Source: Streptomyces sp. CGMCC 4.7035
Lineage (GTDB): Bacteria > Actinomycetota > Actinomycetes > Streptomycetales > Streptomycetaceae
DNA: 64,000 nt
Assembly (NCBI RefSeq): GCF_031583065.1
Contig: NZ_CP134053.1
Span: 1,240,001-1,304,000, forward strand
Reading direction: 5' to 3'
The first letter of the stretch is position 1. The number at the start of each line of letters is the position of its first letter. Both the position numbers and the translations under genes were made by a program. Below are positions 17,603 to 26,317 of this stretch, in pieces. A model generated the notes under the pieces. The model did not search any database. It was not told where the DNA came from and saw only the letters and a program-made list of their open reading frames with translations.

Positions 17603-17631
17603 AATTTGGTCCAGACCAATTGCGTTGTCAA
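17603..17631 (-). promoter_or_regulatory. Chitinase promoter with DasR-responsive element
   Basis: On the minus strand a TTGACA -35 (17626-17631) and a CAAATT -10 (17603-17608) are separated by 17 bases. The spacer contains TTGGTCTGGACCAA (17606-17619), which matches the GGTCTAGACC-type dyad bound by the GntR regulator DasR upstream of Streptomyces chitinase genes. The site overlaps spacer and -10, consistent with repression. The rest of 17532-17827 shows no gene. Confidence 0.75.
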
Positions 17632-17827
17632 GTCCCAGGAGGGGTTCCGGTGGGCGCCAACGCCCTTGTCGCCGCGTCAAGTTGGGGCATATGTGCCTAC
17701 GCTGTGTCGATCATGCCCGCACCTTCGGTGAGATGATCTTCCGGATTCAGTGTTGAGCGGCGCATGCCGTGGATATGGTGCTGTTGCAGGACGATGCCAT
17801 TGGACGTCACAGGGGCCATCTGAGGCG

Positions 17828-18730
17828 GTGGTCGACCACCCCGCCGCAGTGAACGGGGTGTGTGCAGCCGTGCCGACCGCGATAGCCGTCACCAGTCCCG
17901 ACCTGGTGCTGCCACCACTCGACCGGCAGACCCCGCCCGCCGCCGTCCAGCCCCAGCCCACCCTCGAACAGTCCCTCGACGCAATGCACACGCTCATCGA
18001 GCAGCACGGGTACGTCATCGCCCTGCACTCCGCCTCCGGCGACGACCCGGCCGTCCAGCGGCTGCGCACCGTCCGCTCCGTCCTGGAGAGCGACCGCATC
18101 GCGCTGGTCGGCGTCGAACTGCCCCCGCTCGGAGTCGCGCTGCTCGCCCAGCAGTTACGACAGCTGTCCGTCTGCGACTTCAGCCCGGGCGTACTGGCGT
18201 CGTCGGTGCGTCTGCTCGCCCACTACATCTACGCCGGCGCCCTCCTCGGCTCGGTCGCCAAGCTCGACCGCGTGTCCGTCTCGCTGACCTCCCACGCCAA
18301 GTCATGGGTGCCGGGCGCCCAGTTCGCCGTACTCGCCCATCCGCGGCCGCAGCTCGTACGGGTCGGGCAGGAGGAGTTACCGGGCCCCGAGTTCGGCACC
18401 CGGATGCTCATCGCCTCCGGGCAGCCTCCCTCGGACTGGGTCACCGCCTCGCTCGCGCCGGCCTGGCGCGTACAGGGCGTCGCGACCGTTCCCCTGCCAC
18501 AGGGGTCCGCGCGCTGGTGGGGAACGAACCGGATCGTCGAATTCGCCGCCGGCCTGCACGACGTGTCCGTGCTCTACCAACTCGTCTCGTCCGTACGGCG
18601 CGAGCTGTGCCGCTGGTGCGGCCTCGAACTCATCGGCGACCGCTGCGGATTCTGCGCCGCACCCCTGCCGCCACCTCCCGAACCCCAGCCGGCCACGGCC
18701 GTCCGCGCGCTGCCCCGGGGCGGCACGTAG
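17828..18730 (+). CDS. Hypothetical protein with C-terminal zinc-ribbon-like motif
   Basis: About 300 residues. No family is recognised with certainty. The central part has helices suggestive of a regulatory domain (SLDAMHTLIEQHGYV, then ALLAQQLRQLSVCDF). The C-terminus carries CRWCGLELIGDRCGFC, two CxxC knuckles that should bind zinc. It lies upstream of the Tad pilus operon on the same strand and is separated from it by a repeat array. The start is uncertain: the open frame reaches 17750, but codon use becomes coding-like only from about 17828; GTG 17828, 17849, 17858 and 17870 are all possible and none has a strong ribosome site. Confidence 0.7.
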   Translation: MVDHPAAVNGVCAAVPTAIAVTSPDLVLPPLDRQTPPAAVQPQPTLEQSLDAMHTLIEQHGYVIALHSASGDDPAVQRLRTVRSVLESDRIALVGVELPPLGVALLAQQLRQLSVCDFSPGVLASSVRLLAHYIYAGALLGSVAKLDRVSVSLTSHAKSWVPGAQFAVLAHPRPQLVRVGQEELPGPEFGTRMLIASGQPPSDWVTASLAPAWRVQGVATVPLPQGSARWWGTNRIVEFAAGLHDVSVLYQLVSSVRRELCRWCGLELIGDRCGFCAAPLPPPPEPQPATAVRALPRGGT

Positions 18731-18735
18731 GGGCG

Positions 18736-18887
18736 TACGTACGACTCCACAGCGCGAACGCACGGCAGCACGACCGGGCACCAACGTACGACTGGGCGCC
18801 AGCACCAACGCACGGCAGCGCGAACGCACGACTGAGCGCCAACGCACGGCAGCACCAACGCACGACTGAGGACAAACGCACGACAGC
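18736..18887. repeat. Imperfect tandem array of ACGCACG units
   Basis: Seven to eight copies of a 14-18 base unit. They alternate between an AACGCACGGCAGC form and an AACGCACGACTGAG form, giving a 32-34 base higher-order repeat copied about three and a half times. The array fills most of the 208-base gap before cpaB. The units are contiguous, without spacers, so this is not a CRISPR. Confidence 0.7.
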
Positions 18888-18938
18888 AAGACCGCTCGAC
18901 CGCCGTCCCCCAACCGCTCCGATCGAGGTCCGCGTCAC

Positions 18939-19652
18939 ATGAACTCACGCCAGCGCCGCGGCGTCATCCTGCTGGTTCTCTCGGCTCTCGCCGCCGTCGG
19001 CGCCTTCGCCGGAGTGCTGTCCGTGATCCGTGACGTGAACTCCAAGGTCGGCCCCGAGGTGACGGCGTACCGGCTCAAGGACGACATCGCGCCCTACAAG
19101 GAGCTCGCGGCCGACCAGTTCCAGAAGATCTCCATGCCCAAGCGGTGGTTGTCCGCGACCGCCGTCACCCGTCTCGACCAGATCCGCGGCAAGATCGCCG
19201 TGACCAAGCTGGAGAAGGGTTCCCTGCTCCAGACCGACATGATCGTCGACCGGCCCGAACTCCAGGCGGGGCAGCAGGAGATCGCGATCATGATCGACGC
19301 CTCGACCGGAGTCGCCGGCAAGATCAACCCCGGCTCGCTGGTCAACATCTACGCCACCTTCAAGGCCGAAGGCGGCAAGGGCAAGGACGAGTCCAAGGTC
19401 ATCGTGACCAACGCCCGCGTCCTCGACGTCGGCAAGCTCACGGCCCTGGATCCGGGGCAGTCCAGCAGCGACCGCCGGCGCACCGCCGCCGAGGCCGTCC
19501 CCATCACCTTCGCGCTCGGCACGACGGACGCCCAACGGGTCGCGTACGCCGAGTCGTTCGCGGAACACGTCCGGCTGGCCCTGGTCGCGGGCGGCTCCGA
19601 GACCACGGTCCCCCCGGGCGACCGCACGTACACCCTCGACCAGGACAAGTAG
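18939..19652 (+). CDS. cpaB: CpaB-like Flp pilus assembly protein (SAF domain)
   Basis: A 237-residue membrane-anchored protein. An N-terminal hydrophobic helix (about residues 8-30) is followed by a SAF domain (about 40-105, with KLEKGSLLQTDMI) and an RcpC/CpaB-type strand region (MIDASTGVAGKINPGSLVNI). In Tad systems this protein is a periplasmic/pseudoperiplasmic assembly factor. It is the first gene of the Tad operon here. ATG 18939 has GAGG upstream. The name rests on fold and context. Confidence 0.85.
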   Translation: MNSRQRRGVILLVLSALAAVGAFAGVLSVIRDVNSKVGPEVTAYRLKDDIAPYKELAADQFQKISMPKRWLSATAVTRLDQIRGKIAVTKLEKGSLLQTDMIVDRPELQAGQQEIAIMIDASTGVAGKINPGSLVNIYATFKAEGGKGKDESKVIVTNARVLDVGKLTALDPGQSSSDRRRTAAEAVPITFALGTTDAQRVAYAESFAEHVRLALVAGGSETTVPPGDRTYTLDQDK

Positions 19653-19712
19653 GAGGCCGCGCATGAGGTCCGTCCCGGTCCACAGCGGGCCCGTCCCCAT
19701 GAGGTGTCGCCG

Positions 19713-21329
19713 ATGACCATCCGCATCCTCCCCGCCGTCGGCGACCTCGACGCCGCCCGCTCGCTCACCACCCTCCTCAGCCAGCTCGCCGACGCCGAGC
19801 CCGCCGCGCCCGTCCAGGACTCCACGGCCCTGCTCGACACCCTCGCGCGGCTGGCCGGTGAGTCCCTCGACGAGCTGCCCGAGGTCGTCCTCGTGCACGA
19901 GCGGATCGGGCCCGTCCCCGCGCTCGAACTGATCCGCGACCTGGTGATGCGGTTCCCGGCGGTCGGGGTCGTCCTGATCACCGCGGACACGAGCACGGGC
20001 GTGCTCACCGCCGCGATGGACTCCGGCGCCCGCGGCATCGTCACCCTGCCCCTGGGCTACGACGCCCTCGCCGAACGCGTCCAGGCCGCCGCCGCCTGGT
20101 CGGCCGGCATGCGGCGCCATCTGAGCAGCGGGACACCCGAGCTGTACGCCGGGCCCGGCGGCACCGTGGTCGCGGTGACCGGCGCCAAGGGCGGCGTCGG
20201 CTCGACGGTCACGGCCGTCCAGCTGGCGCTCGCGGCACGGGCGTCGGGCCGTACGGTCGCCCTGGTCGACCTCGACCTCCAGTCCGGGGACGTCGCCTCG
20301 TACCTGGACGTGCAGTTCCGGCGTTCGATCGCCGACCTCGCCGGCATCACCGACATCAACCCGCGCGTCCTCCAGGACGCGGTCTACACCCACGACAGCG
20401 GCATCGGACTCCTGCTCGCCCCCGCCGAGGGCGAACGCGGCGAGGAGGTGACGGACCGGGTGGCCCGTCAGGTCCTCGGCGCACTGCGCTCCCGCCACGA
20501 CGTGGTGATCGTCGACTGCGGCTCCCAGATGAACTCGGCCACCGCCGCGGCCGTCGAGGTCGCCGACCAGGCGCTGCTCCTGGTGACCCCCGACGTGGTC
20601 GCGGTCCGCGCCGCCAAACGCATGGTCCGCCTGTGGGACCGGCTCCAGATCCGCAAGGCCGAGGAGACACTGACGGTCGTCAACCGCCACTCGCGTGGTA
20701 CGGAGATCCAGCCGGCCCTCGTCGAACGCATCACCGGCACGAAGGTCGCCGGCGCCGCGGTCCCGGCCGCCTTCAAGGAACTCCAGTCGGTCGTCGACGC
20801 CGGGCGCCTCCAGGACCTCGAAGCCCGCTCCACGGTGAAGCAGGCCCTGTGGGCGCTGGCGGGCGAGCTGGGCCTGGTGGCGGTGCAGGAGGGCGGCGGC
20901 GGGCGACGACGGAAGGCGTCGTCGTCGGACCGGGGGGCGCTGAGCCTGTGGCGCAAGGGCGGCGACCGGGGTTCGGTGACCCTTGAGTTCGCCGGGATGT
21001 TCCCGCTCCTCCTGGTCGTGATGGCGCTGCTGTGGGAGTGCGCCCTGTACGGCTACACGTACTCGCTGGCGGGCAACGCGGCGGACGAGGCGGCGCGGGC
21101 GGCCACGGCGGCGCACGCCGTGGACGGTGACTTCGTGGCAGCGTGCAAGTCGGCGGGCGCCAAGCACCTGCCGGGCGCGTGGAGCGGCGCGGAGATCAGC
21201 TGCACCCCGGACGGCTCGGTGATGAGGGCGACGGTGCACGCGGACGTCCCCCTGTTCTTCCCGGGCGTCAACCCGGGCTGGCAGGTCAACGGCTCGGCGG
21301 GGGCCGCGCTGGAGGGGGACGGCCGATGA
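19713..21329 (+). CDS. CpaE/TadZ-like ATPase fused to a TadE-like pseudopilin
   Basis: A single 538-residue frame joins two normally separate proteins. Residues 1-120 are receiver-like; residues 145-390 are a MinD/ParA-type domain with the motif KGGVGST, in which the second Walker lysine is replaced, as in CpaE/TadZ proteins. After a basic linker (GGGGRRRKASSSDRG) comes a TadE domain from about residue 405: GSVTLEFAGMFPLLLVVMAL and the TadE-like AADEAARAAT helix. The ATPase should localise the pilus machine, and the TadE part should insert in the membrane as a minor pilin. The start is ATG 19713, with GAGG eight bases upstream. No frameshift is visible at the junction. Confidence 0.85.
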   Translation: MTIRILPAVGDLDAARSLTTLLSQLADAEPAAPVQDSTALLDTLARLAGESLDELPEVVLVHERIGPVPALELIRDLVMRFPAVGVVLITADTSTGVLTAAMDSGARGIVTLPLGYDALAERVQAAAAWSAGMRRHLSSGTPELYAGPGGTVVAVTGAKGGVGSTVTAVQLALAARASGRTVALVDLDLQSGDVASYLDVQFRRSIADLAGITDINPRVLQDAVYTHDSGIGLLLAPAEGERGEEVTDRVARQVLGALRSRHDVVIVDCGSQMNSATAAAVEVADQALLLVTPDVVAVRAAKRMVRLWDRLQIRKAEETLTVVNRHSRGTEIQPALVERITGTKVAGAAVPAAFKELQSVVDAGRLQDLEARSTVKQALWALAGELGLVAVQEGGGGRRRKASSSDRGALSLWRKGGDRGSVTLEFAGMFPLLLVVMALLWECALYGYTYSLAGNAADEAARAATAAHAVDGDFVAACKSAGAKHLPGAWSGAEISCTPDGSVMRATVHADVPLFFPGVNPGWQVNGSAGAALEGDGR

Positions 21330-21781
21330 GGGCTCTTCTCCGCCGCCGTGAGGCGACGCTGACGCGACGGCGCTCCGCCACGGCGGCGGAGCCGGACGCT
21401 GCCGGGCCCACCACGACCCGTCGCTGGAACGACCACGGCGTCTCCATGCTCGAATTCGCCGGCTTCCTGCCCATCCTGCTCGTCATCGGCATGGCCGCCA
21501 TCCAGCTCGGCCTGATCGGCTACGGCATCAACCAGGCCGGTACCGGCGCCCGCGCCGCGGCCCGTGTCGCCTCCCAGAACGGCGACGGAGCGGCGGCGGG
21601 CGCGGCGTCCGTCAGCGGCTGGCTCGACCCCGCGGTCGACGCCCCCAAGGGCCCCGACACCACCACCGCCACCGTCACGGTCCGCGTCCCCGCCGTGATC
21701 CCCCTCTTCAGCGGCTGGACCGTCACCCGCCACGCCACCATGCCCAACGACCCCGAGCCCCGGACACCGGAGAGGAGCTGA
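21326..21781 (+). CDS. TadE-family pseudopilin
   Basis: A 151-residue protein with an N-terminal basic stretch, then the TadE signature GVSMLEFAGFLPILLVIGMA (about residues 35-55) and a short extracytoplasmic domain ending in VRVPAVIPLFSGW. It begins on the ATG that overlaps the stop of the fusion gene (ATGA). Together with the TadE half of its neighbour and the TadG-like protein at 27398 it would supply minor pilins. Confidence 0.85.
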   Translation: MRALLRRREATLTRRRSATAAEPDAAGPTTTRRWNDHGVSMLEFAGFLPILLVIGMAAIQLGLIGYGINQAGTGARAAARVASQNGDGAAAGAASVSGWLDPAVDAPKGPDTTTATVTVRVPAVIPLFSGWTVTRHATMPNDPEPRTPERS

Positions 21782-21789
21782 CGACCGGC

Positions 21790-23130
21790 ATGAGCCTCCG
21801 CTCCCGTATCACCGCCCCCGACGACGGGGGAGCCGCCCGCGAGGACGGGCACCTCGTCGCGGTCTACCGCGCCAAGCTCCTCGAAGAGATCGACCTCGCC
21901 GAGATGTCCGGCCTCGCCACCGCCGAGCGCCGGGTCCGTCTGGAGCGCGTCCTCGGCCACATCATCAGCCGCGAGGGTCCGGTCCTCTCCTCCTCCGAAC
22001 GCTCCCAGCTGATCCGCCGGGTCGTCGACGAGGCCCTCGGGCTCGGCGTCCTCGAACCGCTCCTGGCCGACGCGTCGATCACCGAGATCATGGTGAACGG
22101 ACCGGACTCGATCTTCGTGGAGCGGGCCGGCCGTGTGGAGCAGCTCCCGCTCCGTTTCGCCTCCACCGAACAGCTGATGCAGACGATCGAGCGGATCGTC
22201 TCGACGGTCAACCGCCGCGTCGACGAGTCGAACCCCATGGTCGACGCCCGCCTCCCCACCGGCGAACGCGTCAACGTCATCATCCCGCCGCTCGCCCTGA
22301 GCGGCCCCACCCTCACGATCCGCCGCTTCCCGCGCGCGTACACACTCCCCGAACTCATCGGCCTCGGCTCGCTCGACGAGCAGATGCTGATGCTGCTCGC
22401 CGCGTTCGTCCGCGCCCGCTTCAACGTGATCGTCAGCGGCGGTACGGGCAGCGGGAAGACCACCCTGCTCAACGCCCTCTCCGGCCTCATCCCGTCCCAC
22501 GAGCGCATCATCACCATCGAGGACTCCGCCGAACTCCAGCTCCAGCAGGAGCATGTGATCCGCCTGGAGTCCCGCCCGCCGAACGTCGAGGGCAAGGGCC
22601 GGATCACCATCCGCGACCTGGTCCGCAACAGCCTCCGGATGCGCCCCGACCGCATCATCGTCGGTGAGGTCCGCGGCGGCGAGACCCTCGACATGCTCCA
22701 GGCGATGTCCACGGGCCACGACGGCTCCCTCGCCACCGTCCACGCCAACTCGGCGGAGGACGCGCTGATGCGGCTGCAGACCCTCGGCTCGATGTCCGAG
22801 GTGATGATCCCGTTCGAGGCGCTCAAGGACCAGATCAACTCGGCGGTGGACGTGGTGGTCCAGCTCGCCCGGTACGCCGACGGCTCCCGCAAGGTCGTGG
22901 AGGTCGCGCTCGTCGTGTCGCACGGCCGCGAACAGTTCCGGATCGCCACGGTGTCCCGTTTCGCCCCCCAGCCCCTCGGCGCCGACCGGGTCGTCCGGGG
23001 CCACTTCGAGCACCTCCCCCTGCCCAGGGGGGTCGCGGAGAAGCTGTACGGCGCGGGCGAACCGCTCCCGCCGGCCTTCGGCGTCGCGGAGGCCATCGAC
23101 GTACTCAACACGAGGCAGGCCATCGGATGA
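21790..23130 (+). CDS. tadA: TadA/CpaF secretion ATPase
   Basis: A 446-residue type II/IV secretion ATPase of the TadA/CpaF group. Walker A is GGTGSGKTTLLNAL near residues 217-230, followed by the Asp and His boxes (DSAELQLQQEHVIRLE region), Walker B around RMRPDRIIVGEVRGGE, and the C-terminal ATPase core. It powers Flp pilus assembly at the cytoplasmic face of the membrane with TadB/TadC. It lies nine bases after the TadE gene. Confidence 0.95.
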   Translation: MSLRSRITAPDDGGAAREDGHLVAVYRAKLLEEIDLAEMSGLATAERRVRLERVLGHIISREGPVLSSSERSQLIRRVVDEALGLGVLEPLLADASITEIMVNGPDSIFVERAGRVEQLPLRFASTEQLMQTIERIVSTVNRRVDESNPMVDARLPTGERVNVIIPPLALSGPTLTIRRFPRAYTLPELIGLGSLDEQMLMLLAAFVRARFNVIVSGGTGSGKTTLLNALSGLIPSHERIITIEDSAELQLQQEHVIRLESRPPNVEGKGRITIRDLVRNSLRMRPDRIIVGEVRGGETLDMLQAMSTGHDGSLATVHANSAEDALMRLQTLGSMSEVMIPFEALKDQINSAVDVVVQLARYADGSRKVVEVALVVSHGREQFRIATVSRFAPQPLGADRVVRGHFEHLPLPRGVAEKLYGAGEPLPPAFGVAEAIDVLNTRQAIG

Positions 23131-23164
23131 CACCGCAGCGAGAGATCCCGGAGAGGAGCGACCG

Positions 23165-24112
23165 ATGAACGACCCCGCCCTTCTCACCCTCGGCGCCACC
23201 GTCCTCACCGGCACGTTCGCCGTCGCGGGCGTGCACATCTACGCCTCCGGCCGCGCCCAGCGCCAGGCGCTCGTCGACCGGCTCTCCGGCAGGGCGGCCG
23301 GGCCGTCGCGCACGGCGGCGGGCCGCGTCCGGCGCTTCGCGGCCGTCGACCGCCGGCTGCGCCGCACGCGCCTGGGCCGCACCATCCACCTGCGCCTGTC
23401 GGCGACCGGACTCGATCTGACGGCGGGCGAGTTCTTCACATACGTCACGGCCGTCGTCGTGGCGCTGTGGCTGCTGGCGGCGGCGACCCTGGCCCCGTTC
23501 TTCGGCCCGATCGCCGCGCTCGTCGGCGTGTGGAGCGCGGCCGTCTTCCTCAACTGGCAGCGGCAGAAACGCATCGAGGCCTTCATCAACCAGCTCCCCG
23601 ACGTGGCCCGCCTCCTGGCCAACGCCACGGCCGCAGGCCTCGCCCTGCGCACGGCCCTGGCCATGGCGGCGGAGGAACTGGAGGCCCCGGCCGGTGAGGA
23701 ACTCGCCCGCGTCGCGGACCAGTTGACGCTCGGACGCTCGGTCGACGACGCCCTCGACGAAATGGCCGAGCGCCTCCCGTCCCGCGAGCTGATCGTCCTG
23801 GTCACCACGCTGGTGCTGGCCAACAAGGCGGGCGGCTCGGTGGTGAACTCGCTGCGCAACCTCACCCAGACCCTGGAGGACCGCAAGGAGACCCGGCGCG
23901 AGGTCCGCACGATGCTCTCCGAGGTCAACGCGACGGCGTTCACGGTGCCGATGCTCGGCCTGGGCTCCCTGGTACTGATCAACTCCTCGAACGAGGGCGC
24001 GCTGGCCCGTGTCACCGGCTCCCCGCTCGGCCAAGGACTGGTCCTGCTCTCCCTCGCCCTCTACACCGTCGGCTTCTTCGTCATCCGCCGCCTCGGCAAG
24101 ATCGAAGTGTGA
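23165..24112 (+). CDS. tadB: TadB-like inner-membrane platform protein
   Basis: A 315-residue type II secretion F-domain protein. It has two hydrophobic segments near residues 85-130, the F domain in the middle (QLPDVARLLANATAAGLALR onward), and a C-terminal transmembrane helix (GLVLLSLALYTVGFFVIRRL). Together with TadC it forms the membrane platform on which TadA acts. ATG 23165 follows GGAGAGGAG. Confidence 0.92.
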   Translation: MNDPALLTLGATVLTGTFAVAGVHIYASGRAQRQALVDRLSGRAAGPSRTAAGRVRRFAAVDRRLRRTRLGRTIHLRLSATGLDLTAGEFFTYVTAVVVALWLLAAATLAPFFGPIAALVGVWSAAVFLNWQRQKRIEAFINQLPDVARLLANATAAGLALRTALAMAAEELEAPAGEELARVADQLTLGRSVDDALDEMAERLPSRELIVLVTTLVLANKAGGSVVNSLRNLTQTLEDRKETRREVRTMLSEVNATAFTVPMLGLGSLVLINSSNEGALARVTGSPLGQGLVLLSLALYTVGFFVIRRLGKIEV

Positions 24113-24125
24113 GGGGGAGATCGCG

Positions 24126-25016
24126 ATGCTGCCCATGCTCCTCGCCCTGCTGATGGCCGCCTCGGTCGCGGGGATCCTCCTCGGCATCCGCATGATCCGC
24201 GCGGACGCGAGACTGCCGAGCGACCTCGCGCTCGCGCTGGAGGTGGGCGCCACCCGGGTCTCCACGGCGGGCTCGGCGATCGACCGCCTGGGCATCCGCT
24301 TCGCGCCGCTCGTCCTGCGCCTGATGGGCCCGCGCCGGGTCGACGCCAAACGCCGCCGCATCGACATGGCGGGCAACCCGGGCGGCCTCACGCTGAACCG
24401 CTACGCGGCCCGCCGCGCGGTCTACGGCATCTTCGGCGTCCTGATGGGCCTGGTCTTCCTCACGGGCGGCCGTCCGCTCCTCGCGGCGGCCACCCTCGCC
24501 TTCGGCCTGCTGGCCGCCGACGCCCTGATCTGGCAGGCCATCCGCGAACGCAAGGACGTCATCGATCGCACACTGCCCGACTTCCTGGACGTCCTCGCCG
24601 TCGTCGTCTCGGCGGGCCTCGGCTTCCGCCAGGCCCTCGACCGGGTCGCGGAGAAGTACGAGGGCCCCTGGGCCGACGAACTGCGCATCACGCTCCGCCA
24701 GATGGACATGGGCGTCAGCCGCCGCCAGGCCTTCGACGAGCTGCGCAGGCGCAACTCCTCCGAACAGGTCGCCCAGTTCGTCTCGGCGTTGCAGCAGGGC
24801 GAGGAGCTGGGCTCCCCGATCGCGGAGACGTTGATCCAGCTGGCCACGGACATGCGCCGCACGGACGCCCAGAACGCCCGCCGCCGCGCGGCCAAGACGA
24901 TCCCCAAGGCCACGCTGGTCACCCTGGTCTTCATGCTCCCGGCGACGATGATCCTGATCGCCACGGGCATGTTCCTGGGCTCGGGTACGGACTTCGGATC
25001 GATTCTGGGCCGATGA
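24126..25016 (+). CDS. tadC: TadC-like inner-membrane platform protein
   Basis: A 296-residue F-domain protein paired with TadB. Start ATG 24126 follows GGGGGAG and gives an N-terminal membrane helix (MLPMLLALLMAASVAGILLG). The F domain contains TLPDFLDVLAVVVSAGLGFR (about residues 155-174), and the C-terminus ends in a membrane helix. Its stop overlaps the start of the histidine kinase gene, so pilus and signalling genes are translationally coupled. Confidence 0.92.
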   Translation: MLPMLLALLMAASVAGILLGIRMIRADARLPSDLALALEVGATRVSTAGSAIDRLGIRFAPLVLRLMGPRRVDAKRRRIDMAGNPGGLTLNRYAARRAVYGIFGVLMGLVFLTGGRPLLAAATLAFGLLAADALIWQAIRERKDVIDRTLPDFLDVLAVVVSAGLGFRQALDRVAEKYEGPWADELRITLRQMDMGVSRRQAFDELRRRNSSEQVAQFVSALQQGEELGSPIAETLIQLATDMRRTDAQNARRRAAKTIPKATLVTLVFMLPATMILIATGMFLGSGTDFGSILGR

Positions 25017-26317
25017 TGAGCAGCCGTGCCGGTCTTTCTACCCCCGGGTACCTGGAGGACGACGCCCCGGCCCCCGCCAGCGTCCGCCTCCAGCTGAGCG
25101 CGCTGCAGGCCCTGTGCCGTCAGACCGTCGCCGTACGCCTCGCCCTGGTCGTGATCGGCGCGCCCTTCGCGCTGGCCAACACGCCCGACGGCGCCCCTCG
25201 CTACGCCGTCCTCGCGGCCGCCGTCCTCGGCGTGATGACCTCGTACGCCCTGCTCCGCGACTGGGACCGCGTCGGCCCGCGCCTCCTCGCCCACCCCACG
25301 CTGATGGCGCTCGACCTGCTCTTCGTCGCCACGCTCCTGCTGACCGCTTCCCCCGCCTCCCCCCTCGCGTACGCGACGGTCTGCACCCCTTTGCTGTCCG
25401 GCCTGCTGTACGGCTGGCGTGGCGCGGGCGTCATCACCGGCCTCCAACTGGCCGTGGTCCTCGCGGTCTTCCGCGCCTGGGAACACCGTCCCGGAGCCGG
25501 CGCCAGCACCCTCCTCATCGCCGGCTTCTGTGCCGCCGCCGGGATCATCGGCGTCACCCTGCGCAACCTGATGTTCCGCATCGGCGCGGCCGGCGAGGCA
25601 CTGTCGGAGGCGAACGCCCGCCTCGCGGCGGCGGAGGCGGTCGAGTCCGAACGCGCGCGCCTCGCCCGCGAGATGCACGACTCGGTGGCGAAGACGCTGC
25701 ACGGCCTGGCCCTGGCGGCGGAGGCCCTCGCGGCCTCGGCGGACCACTGCGACCCCGAGACGGTCAAGCGCCAGGCGACCGTGGTGGCCGACGCGGCACG
25801 CCGGGCGGCGGCGGAGTCCCGCGACCTGTTGTCGGATCTGCGCCGCCGTACGGACTTCACGGCGGCGTACCCGGACGTGGCCACCGAACTCGCCCGCAAG
25901 GCACAGGAGTTCACCCGTCGCACGGGAGCGAAGGTCGACCTGAGGAATCCTGGCGCCCCGTTGCTCCTCCCGTACGCGACGGCACACCACGTCCTGGCGA
26001 TCGTCTCGGAGGCGTTGGAGAACGCGCACCGCCACGCCCACGCGACCCGCGTGCGGATCGAACTGGACGCCGCCGGGGGCACGGCCTTCGATCTGCGGAT
26101 CGGGGACAACGGTGCGGGCCTGCCCCCGGCCGCCGCGACCCAGGACCTGGCGAAAACCGGCCACTTCGGCCTGCTGGGCATGGCGGAGCGCGCCACGTCC
26201 CTGGGTGGCCGCCTCCGCCTGGGCCGCTCACCGCTGGGCGGCGCCGAGATCCACTTGCACGTCCCCACTCCCACGACGGCTCCCCCCACCCCCCAAGAGG
26301 AGGCCGCACATGCCTGA
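25013..26317 (+). CDS. Sensor histidine kinase embedded in the Tad operon
   Basis: A 434-residue membrane kinase with five or six N-terminal transmembrane segments (about residues 35-185). A coiled stretch follows, then a HisKA_3-type dimerisation domain with the phospho-acceptor histidine in REMHDSVAKTLHG near residue 222, and a C-terminal ATP-binding domain (SEALENAHRHAH, then DNGAGLP). It pairs with the overlapping response regulator. The ligand is unknown. Its location at the end of the pilus gene run suggests control of, or by, the pilus. Confidence 0.9.
   Translation: MMSSRAGLSTPGYLEDDAPAPASVRLQLSALQALCRQTVAVRLALVVIGAPFALANTPDGAPRYAVLAAAVLGVMTSYALLRDWDRVGPRLLAHPTLMALDLLFVATLLLTASPASPLAYATVCTPLLSGLLYGWRGAGVITGLQLAVVLAVFRAWEHRPGAGASTLLIAGFCAAAGIIGVTLRNLMFRIGAAGEALSEANARLAAAEAVESERARLAREMHDSVAKTLHGLALAAEALAASADHCDPETVKRQATVVADAARRAAAESRDLLSDLRRRTDFTAAYPDVATELARKAQEFTRRTGAKVDLRNPGAPLLLPYATAHHVLAIVSEALENAHRHAHATRVRIELDAAGGTAFDLRIGDNGAGLPPAAATQDLAKTGHFGLLGMAERATSLGGRLRLGRSPLGGAEIHLHVPTPTTAPPTPQEEAAHA

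Noticed and set aside
18736..18887. Repeat array considered as a CRISPR
   Set aside because: Units are contiguous and variable, without unique spacers of constant length, and no cas gene is nearby.
18945..21239. A 764-residue open frame on the minus strand opposite the Tad genes
   Set aside because: It lies antisense to clear Tad genes with family motifs, has no ribosome site and arises from the extreme GC content, which removes stop codons.
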